A stretch of DNA of 64,000 bases from Amycolatopsis sp. A133. Its GTDB lineage: Bacteria > Actinomycetota > Actinomycetes > Mycobacteriales > Pseudonocardiaceae. Positions 1 through 9,700 of this stretch are shown one piece after another (the first letter of the stretch is position 1; each line of letters starts with the position of its first letter). A model generated the notes under the pieces. The model worked only from the letters and a program-made list of their open reading frames with translations, searched no databases and had not been told where the DNA came from. The stretch is taken from the NCBI RefSeq assembly GCF_031082405.1, contig NZ_JAVHJU010000036.1, forward strand, positions 199,890 through 263,889. The letters are read 5' to 3'. A program made the position numbers and the translations under genes.

Positions 1-750
<750 letters not shown>

Positions 751-767
751 CCGACAGTGGGGCTTCC

Positions 768-3700
768 ATGGCCAACGAGCAGAAACTCCGTGATTACCTC
801 AAGTTCGTCACGGCCGATCTGAAGGACACCCGCGACCGGCTCGCCGACGTCGAGGCCCGGGACCGGGAGCCCATCGCGATCGTGGCCATGAGCTGCCGCT
901 ACCCCGGCGGTGTCGGCTCGCCCGAGGACCTGTGGCGGCTGGTCGAGGACGGCACCGACGCGGTCGGCGGCTTCCCGTCCGACCGCGGCTGGCCCGTGGG
1001 TCCCTTCCAAGGCGGCTTCCTCCACGACGCCGCCGAGTTCGACGCGGATTTCTTCGGCATCTCGCCGCGCGAGGCGCTCGCCATGGACCCGCAGCAGCGG
1101 CTGCTGCTGGAGACGTCGTGGGAACTGCTGGAGCGGGCCCGGATCGCGCCGAAGTCGTTGCGGCGCAGCGGCACCGGCGTGTTCGTGGGCGGGGCCGCGT
1201 CGGGGTACGGCTCTGATTGCCTTGCCGGGGTCCGGGTGGCGAAGCCCCCGGTCCGGGGCGGAGCCCCGGATGTCACTGCCGGCGACGACGACGTCGCCGG
1301 CTACCTGCTCACCGGGACGGCGGGCAGCGTGCTGTCCGGGCGGCTGTCCTACCACCTCGGCCTGGAGGGCCCGTCGGTCACGATCGACTCGGCTTGCTCG
1401 TCTTCGCTGGTCGCCCTGCACCTGGCCGCCCAGGCGCTGCGGCGCGGCGAGTGCACCCTCGCGATCGCCGGCGGGGTCACGGTGATGGCCACGCCGGGCA
1501 CGTTCGCCGAGTTCGACCGTCAGGGCGGCCTGGCGGCCGACGGGCGCTGCAAGGCCTTCGCCGACGCGGCCGACGGCACCGGCTGGGCCGAGGGCGTGGG
1601 CCTGCTGCTGGTCGAGCGGCTGTCGGACGCGCGGCGCCACGGCCACCCGGTGCTGGCGGTCCTGCGGGGCTCGGCGGTGAACTCCGACGGCGCGTCGAAC
1701 GGCCTCACCGCCCCCAACGGCCCGTCCCAGCGCCGGGTCATCACCGCCGCCCTCGCCGCCGCACGGCTGTCCGCTTCGGACGTCGACGTCGTCGAGGCGC
1801 ACGGCACCGGCACGGCGCTGGGCGACCCGATCGAGGCCCAGGCGCTGCTGGAAACCTACGGCCGGGACCGGTCCGTGCCGCTGTGGCTGGGTTCGGTGAA
1901 GTCGAACATCGGGCACACGCAGTCGGCGTCCGGGGTCGCGGGCGTGATCAAGATGGTGCTGGCGATGCGGCACGGCGTCCTCCCGCGGACGTTGCACGTG
2001 GACGAACCGTCGTCGCAAGTGGACTGGTCCACCGGCGCGGTCCGGCTGCTGACCTCGGCCCGCGAGTGGCCGGCCGACCGGCCGCGCCGGGCGGGCGTGT
2101 CGTCGTTCGGGATCTCGGGGACCAACGCCCACGTGATCGTCGAGGAGGCCGAACCCGCTGCCGCGTCGGGTTCCTCCCCGGTGACGGGCCCGGTGCCGTG
2201 GCTGCTGTCGGCCCGGGGTCCGGACGCCCTGCGCGCCCAGGCCGCGGCGCTCGTCCCGTTCGCGGACGGGGATCTGCCGGACGTGGGGGCGGCGCTGCTT
2301 TCCGGCCGCGCGGCGTTCGAGGACCGGGCCGTCGTGTTCGGCGCGTCGGCCGAGGAGTTCCGGGCGGGCCTTTCCGCGCTGGCTTCGGGCGGCAGTGCGC
2401 CGAACGTGGTGCGCGGCAGTGTTGTGCGGGGCGGGCTGGCGGTGTTGTTCACCGGCCAGGGTGCCCAGCGGGTCGGCATGGGGCGTTCGTTGTACGAGCG
2501 GTATCCGGTGTACGCCTCGGCGTTCGACGCCGTGTGCGCGCAGTTCGATCTTCCGGTCCGAGACGCGGTGTTCGGTTCGGTGTCCGGTTTGGACGGTACG
2601 GGGCTGGCGCAGCCGGCGTTGTTCGCGGTCGAGGTGGCGCTGTTCCGGCTGCTGTCGTCGTGGGGCGTACGTCCCGACTTCGTAGCCGGGCACTCGATCG
2701 GGGAAATCTCCGCGGCCCACGTCGCGGGGGTGCTGTCGCTCGAGGACGCGTGCCGGCTGGTTTCGGCGCGCGCGTCGCTGATGCAGGCATTGCCCTCCGG
2801 CGGCGCGATGGTGGCCATCGCGGCTGCCGAAGCCGACCTGGTGCTGGATTCGCGGGTCTCTGTTGCGGCGGTGAACGGCCCGGAGTCGGTGGTGATCTCC
2901 GGAGACGAGTCCGCGGTGCTGGAGATCGCGGCGGGGTTCGAGAAGACGAAGCGGCTCACGGTCAGCCACGCTTTCCATTCGTCCTTGATGGACCCGATGC
3001 TCTCGGAGTTCCGTGCGGTGGCGGAGACGTTGACGTACCACCCGGCGGAGATACCGGTGATCTCGAATGTGAGCGGTGCTCTCGCTGCCCCGTTCACGGC
3101 GGAGTACTGGGTGCGGCACGTGCGGGAGACCGTCCGGTTCGCCGACGGCGTGTCGACGTTGGAAGCGGCGGGCGTGGGCGTGTTCCTGGAGCTGGGACCG
3201 GACGGGGTGCTCAGCTCGATGGTGCCCGGGGTCGCCGTGCCCACGCTGCGCCGTGACCGCGACGAGGAGCAGGCGCTGCTGACCGCGCTGGCGGCGTTGC
3301 ACGTCCACGGCGCCGAGGTCGACTGGACGTCGTTCCTGCCGGCCGAGACCCGTGCGGACCTGCCGACGTATGCGTTCCAGCGGAAGCACTACTGGCTCAC
3401 CGGGAAGCCGCCGGTCTCCACAGAGGACCAGGCGTTCTGGTCGGCGGTGGAGAGCGCGGACGCGGACGACCTCGCGGCGGCGCTCGGTCTGGACGCGCAG
3501 CTGGCGGAAGCGGTGCGGCCGGCGTTGTCGGCGTGGCGGCACCGGAGTCGTCGGGACCGCACGGTGGCTTCGTGGCGGTACCGGGCGGAGTGGATGCCGC
3601 TCGCTGTCGGTTCGGGTGCGCCGGGGCCGTGGCTGCTGGTGGCCCCGGAGGGTGACGAGGTCGGTGCCTGGCTCTCGGATGTCGTCACGTTGAGCACGGC

Positions 3701-6700
3701 CGGGGAGTCCCGTGCGGAGCTGGCCGACCGCCTGCGAGCGACGGGAACGGACTGGACCGGGGTCTTGTCGACGGCCGGCGACGTCGCAGCAACGGCAGCG
3801 CTGGTCCAGGCCCTGGGCGACGCGGGCATCACTGCCCCGCTGTGGTGCCTGACCCGCGGCGCGGTATCGGTCGGCCGCTCCGAGGCCCCGGTGGCGCCCG
3901 AGCAGGCCGGGGTGTGGGGATTCGGCCGCAGCGCAGCCCTCGAGGTCCCCTTCCGCTGGGGCGGCTTGGTCGACCTGCCGGCGGCTCTGGACGAGCGCGC
4001 GGCCGGAAGGCTGTGGGCGGTGCTGGGGGGTGGCGAGGATCAGGTGGCCATCCGCGCTTCGGGGGTGTTCGCAAGACGCCTCGTCCCCGCCCCGCCGGAG
4101 AGCCCGAGGCGCCGGCACCCCACCCCGGCGACGGCGACCGGTGTGCCTGCTCAGCGTGGCTCGGCCGAGGAAGCGCGCCCCGGCACCGCCCCGGCCGGCA
4201 ACGCACGCGACTGGCACCCCCGCGGCACGGTCCTGATCACCGGCGGCACCGGCGCCCTCGGCAGCCGCGTCGCGCGGTGGGCAGCCGCACGCGGCGCCGG
4301 ACACCTCGTCCTCACCTCGCGCCGCGGGCTCGACGCCCCCGGTGCCGCCGAACTGGCCGCCGAACTCGTCGCCGCCGGTACCCCCACCACCGTCGAAGCC
4401 TGCGACGTCACCGATCGCGCCGCCGTGGCCGCTCTCCTCGACCGCGTCGGCGACGACCTCCGCGTCGTCATCCACGCCGCCGGCATCCTCGACGACGGTG
4501 TCCTCGAGACCCTCACCCCCGAACGCCTCGCTCGCGTCGAGGCGGCCAAGGTCACCGGCGCCCTCCACCTCAGCGAGCTGACTCGCGACCTCGACGCCTT
4601 TGTCCTCTTCTCCGGCCTCGCCGGCACCCTGGGCTCCGCCGGGCAAGCCGGGTACGCCGCCGCCAACGCCCGGCTCGATGCCCTGGCCGAGACGCGCCGC
4701 GCCGCGGGACTGCCCGCACTGGCCGTCGCCTGGGGCCCCTGGGCCGGCGGCGGCATGGCCGGCGACGACGTCATCGCCCGCCTCGGCGCCGCCGGGCTCC
4801 GGCCGCTCGACCCCGAGCTCGCCCTCGCCGCCCTCGAAGGGGCGCTGGCCGCCGGCGACACGACCGTCACGATCGCCGACGTCGACTGGGCGGTCTTCGG
4901 CCCCGCCTTCGCCGCCGCGCGGCCGAGCCCGCTGCTCGCCGGGCTGGCCTCGGCCGCCGGGACCGAGGCCGCCGGGATCAGGGGCGCCGGGATCAAGGGC
5001 GCCGGGACCAGGATCGCCGGGACCAGGACCGCCGGGATTAAGGGCACCGGGACCGGGACCGCCGGGGCCGAGGCCGCCGGGATCAGGGGCGCCGGGATCA
5101 GGGGCGCCGGGACCAGGACCGCCGGGGCCGAGGCCGCGGGGACCGAGGCCGCCGGGATCAGGGGCGCCGGGACCAGGACCGCCGGAACCGAGGCCGCCGG
5201 GATTAGGGTCACCGGGACCGAGGCCGCCGGGACCGAGGCCGCCGTCGAACTCACCGCCGCCGGAGCGCTGGAGCTCGTCCGCGAACACGTCGCCGCGGTG
5301 CTCGGGCACGCCTCGCCGGCCGCCATCGACCGCAGCCGGGCCTTCAGCGACCTCGGATTCACCTCGCTCTCGGCCGTCGAACTCCGCAACCGCCTGCGCG
5401 CCGCCACCGGGCTCGACCTGCCCGCCACCCTGACCTACGACCACCCCGACCCGGCCGCCCTCGCCCGCCACCTGGAAGCACTGATCTCAGGGGAGAGCAG
5501 TGCTCTCGAAGCAGAGCACTCGGTCACCACCGCCGACGACGAGCCGATCGCGATCGTCGCGATGGCCTGCCGGTTCCCCGGCGAGGTCCGGTCGCCGGAA
5601 GACCTGTGGGACCTCGTCGCCCGCGGGGCCGACGCGCTGTCCTCCCCGCCCGCCGACCGCGGCTGGCCGGACCACCTCGCCGCCGTCCGGCCGGGCGGCT
5701 TCCTCACCGGGGCCGCGGACTTCGACGCCGCCCTCTTCGGCATCTCACCGCGCGAAGCGCTGGCCATGGACCCGCAGCAGCGGATCCTCCTGGAGACGGC
5801 GTGGGAGCTGTTCGAACGCGCCGGCCTCGACCCGCGCTCGGTGCGCGGCCAACGCGTCGGCGTCTTCGCCGGCACCAACGGCCAGGACTACCCGGCGCTG
5901 CTCACCGACGCGGGTGACGACGTCGCCGGATACGTCGGCACGGGCAACGCCGCCGCGGTGGTGTCCGGCCGGATCGCCTACGCCTTCGGCCTGGAGGGCC
6001 CGGCGGTCACCGTGGACACGGCCTGCTCGTCGTCGCTGGTCGCGCTGCACTGGGCGCGCCAGGCGCTGCGGGCGGGCGAGTGCGACCTCGCCGTCGCCGG
6101 CGGCGTCACGGTGATGGCGACCCCGGGTGCGTTCGTCGAGTTCGACCGCCAGGGCGGCCTGGCCCCGGACGGCCGCTGCAAGGCGTTCGCCGACGGCGCG
6201 GACGGCACCGGCTGGGGCGAAGGCGCCGGTCTGCTGCTGGTGGAACGGCTGTCCGACGCCCGCCGCAACGGTCACGAGATCCTCGCCGTGGTCCGGGGTT
6301 CGGCGGTCAACTCCGACGGCGCGTCGAACGGCCTGACCGCGCCGAACGGCCCGTCGCAGCAGCGCGTGATCCGCGCGGCCCTCGCCGACGCGCGGCTGGA
6401 TCCGTCCGAAGTGGACGTTGTCGAAGCGCACGGCACCGGCACGAAACTCGGTGATCCGATCGAGGCGCAGGCCTTGCTGGCCACTTACGGCCAGGAGCGC
6501 GAAGAGCCGCTGTGGCTGGGTTCGGTGAAGTCCAACCTGGGCCACACGCAAGCCGCGGCCGGGGTCGCCGGGATCATCAAGGTGGTCATGGCCATGCACG
6601 CCGGCGTTCTGCCGCCGACGCTGCACGTCGACGCGCCATCGTCCCAGGTGGACTGGACGGCGGGCGCGGTGGAGGTGCTCACCGAGACCCGGAAGTGGCC

Positions 6701-9700
6701 GTCCGACCGGCCCCGGCGCGCGGGCGTGTCGTCGTTCGGGATCTCCGGCACCAACGCCCACACGATCCTCGAGCAGGCACCGGACGACGGCGTCGGCCAC
6801 GACACCGCCCCGGCCGGCCTGCTCCCGGTGCCGGTTTCGGCGCAGACCGACGCGGGGCTGCGCGAGCAGGCCCGCCGCCTGCTCACCGCCGAGCGCGGCG
6901 CGCTTCCGGACGTCGCTTTCACGCTGGCGAACGGCCGCGCCGCCCTGCCGCGACGGGCCGTCGTGCTCGCCGAGGACGACAGCGAACTGATCCGCGGCCT
7001 GACCGCACTGGCGGAAGGCACCCCGGACCCGGCCGTGGTCCGCGGCGACGTCCAGCCGGGCTCGCTCGCCGTGCTCTTCACCGGGCAGGGCGCCCAGCGC
7101 GCCGGGATGGGCCGGGGGTTGTACGACCGGTTCCCGGTGTACGCCGAGGCGTTCGACGCGGTGTGCGCCGAGTTCGACCGGCTCCTGGACCGTCCGCTGC
7201 ACGAGGTGGTCTTCGGTGGATCTTCCCCGGACGAGACCGGTTCCGCGCAGCCCGCGTTGTTCGCCGTCGAAGTCGCGTTGTACCGGCTTGCCGAGTCGTG
7301 GGGTGTGCGGCCGGACTTCGTGGCCGGGCATTCGATCGGGGAGATCTCGGCGGCGCACGTGGCCGGGATCTTGTCCCTTGTGGACGCTTGTCGGCTGGTT
7401 TCCGCGCGGGCGTCGTTGATGCAGGCGTTGCCGTCCGGTGGGGCGATGGTGTCGATTGCCGCTCCTGAGTCCGACATCGTCTTGACCGAGGGTGTGTCCA
7501 TTGCGGCGGTGAACGGTCCGGAGTCGGTGGTGATCTCCGGGGACGAGGCTGCGGTGCTGGAGATCGCGGCGAAGTTCGCGAAGACCAAGCGGCTCACGGT
7601 CAGCCACGCGTTCCACTCGCCGCTGATGGACCCGATGCTGTCCGAATTCCGTGCGGTGGCGGAGTCTCTGACGTATCACCCGGCGGAGATTCCGGTGATC
7701 TCGAATGTGAGCGGTGCTCTCGCTTCGCCGTTCACGGCGGAATATTGGGTGCGGCACGTGCGTGAGGCGGTCCGGTTCGCCGATGGCGTGTCCACGCTGG
7801 AGGCCGCCGGTGTCGGCGTGTTCCTGGAACTGGGCCCGGACGGCGTGCTCAGCTCGATGGTCCCGGGCACGGCGATCCCGGCGTTGCGTCGTGATCGGGA
7901 TGAAGAACGAACGTTCTGGTCCGCCTTGGCGTCGTTGCACACCGCCGGAGTTCCGATCGACTGGACGAACCTGCCGGGCCACCGGATCCCGTTGCCCACC
8001 TACGCGTTCCAGCGGGAGCGCTTCTGGCCCGCGCCGGCCCCGCGGCCGGTGGGCGGCGAGGTCGACGCGCAGTTCTGGGCCGCGGTCGACCGCGCGGACG
8101 TCGCCGGCCTCGCGGCTGGGACGGGCGTGCCCGAGCCGGACGTCGCCAAGGTGCTGCCCGCGCTGGCGTCGTGGCGGCGGGAACGGGCCGAGGCTGCGGT
8201 GACGGAGGCGTGGCGCTACCGGGTCACCTGGGTGCCGGTACCGGAGCCCGTTCCGGCGGCCCCGGCCGGCCGGTACGTGCTCGTGGCGTCCCCTGGCGCG
8301 GCTCGCCGCTGGGCGGAAGCGTTGGAGCGGCCCGGAGTTGTCGTCGTGGGACCGGGGGAGCTGCCGTCGGACGGACCGGTCGACGGAGTGGTGTTGATTT
8401 CGGCACCCGGCGACGACGCCTTGGGCGATGCCGTCGCGTTGGCCCGCGCGGAAGTGGCGGCGCCGCTGTGGTGCATCACCCTGGGCGGCGTCGCCGTGCC
8501 CGGCGACGAGACCCCTGGAGACGTGGGATTGGCCGGGTTGTGGGGCTTCGGTCGCGCGTTGGCCTTGGAGACCCCGGACCGCTGGGGCGGGTTGCTGGAC
8601 GTGCCGGAGACGCCCGATGAGCGTCAGGCGGCCCGGGTCTGGGGAATCATCACCGGCGCAGGTGGTGAGGATCAGCGCGCCCTCCGCCCGTCCGGCGTCT
8701 TCGCGCGGCGCATCGCCCGCGCCCCGCTGCCCACCCCCACGTCCCCGTGGACCCCCCGCGGCACCCTCCTCATCACCGGCGGCACCGGCGCGCTGGGCGG
8801 CACCGTCGCCCGCTGGGCCGCCCACGCCGGCGCCGGCCACGTCGTCCTCCTCAGCCGCAGCGGCCTCGAAGCCCCCGGCGCCGCCGACCTCGTCGACGAA
8901 CTTCAAGCCGCCGGGGCCGAGGCGACCGTCCTCGCCTGCGACGTCAGCGATCGCGACGCCCTGGCCCGCACCCTCCGGCAGCTCCCGCCCGTCACCGCCG
9001 TCGTGCACGCGGCCGGTGCGAGCCAAGCCACCGCCTTCACCGACCTCACCGACGACGACTTCCACCGCGTCCTCGAAGCCAAGGTCACGGGGGCCGAAAA
9101 CCTCGACGCCCTGCTCGGTGACGACCTCGACGCCTTCGTCCTGTTCTCGTCCATCTCCGGCGTGTGGGGCAGCGGCGGCCAGACCGCCTACGCCGCCGCG
9201 AACGCGCAGCTCGACGCCCTCGCCCAGCAGCGGCGGGCCCGAGGCCGCAAAGCTACTTCCGTCGCCTGGGGACCGTGGGCCGGCAGCGGGATGGCCGCCG
9301 GTGCGGCCGAGCAGGAACACCTCCGACGCCGGGGGCTCACTCCGCTGTCGCCCGACCAGGCGCTCAGCGCGCTGCGCAGCGCCGTCCAGGCTGGGGACGC
9401 CGCCGTGGTCGTTGCCGATGTCGACTGGGGGCTGTTCGCTCCTGCCTTCACCGCCACCCGGCCGAGCCGGTTGCTGGCCGAGCTGCCCGAGGCGCGGTTG
9501 CCCGAGCCGGTCGCGGTCGTCGAGACCGCTCGGTTCGCCGGCCTGGCTCCCGCCGATCTGCTCGCCGAACTGGTCACTCTGATCCGGACGGAGGCCGCGC
9601 AGGTGCTCGGGCACGCCACGACCGCCGCCGTCGACCCGAAACTCGCCTTCACCGAACTCGGCTTCGACTCGCTCACCGCCGTCGAACTGCGGACCCGGCT

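Larger units (their letters stand above)
867..5480 (+). other. PKS module M1: KS-AT(malonyl)-KR(B-type, Ser to Gly)-ACP
   Basis: KS about 867-2145: active Cys at 1395-1397 in the variant DSACSSS, His at 1800 (EAHGTGT) and 1914 (NIGHT). AT about 2436-3255: Ser 2694-2696 in GHSIG and HAFH at 2967-2978, the malonyl-CoA signature. A dimerisation-element-like helix pair (FWSAVESAD ... WRHRSRRDR) precedes the KR, as usual in KR-only modules. KR catalytic half about 4224-4790: intact GGTGALG and an LDD motif at 4488-4496 (B-type). Tyr is at 4653-4655, but the position 13 residues before it, normally the catalytic Ser, is Gly (4614-4616). The linker at about 4090-4212 between the two KR halves is Pro/Arg-rich and some 30 residues longer than in M2. 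ACP about 5247-5480 has Ser 5364-5366 in GFTSL rather than GFDSL. Product: beta-hydroxy if the KR still works, beta-keto if not. Confidence 0.9.
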
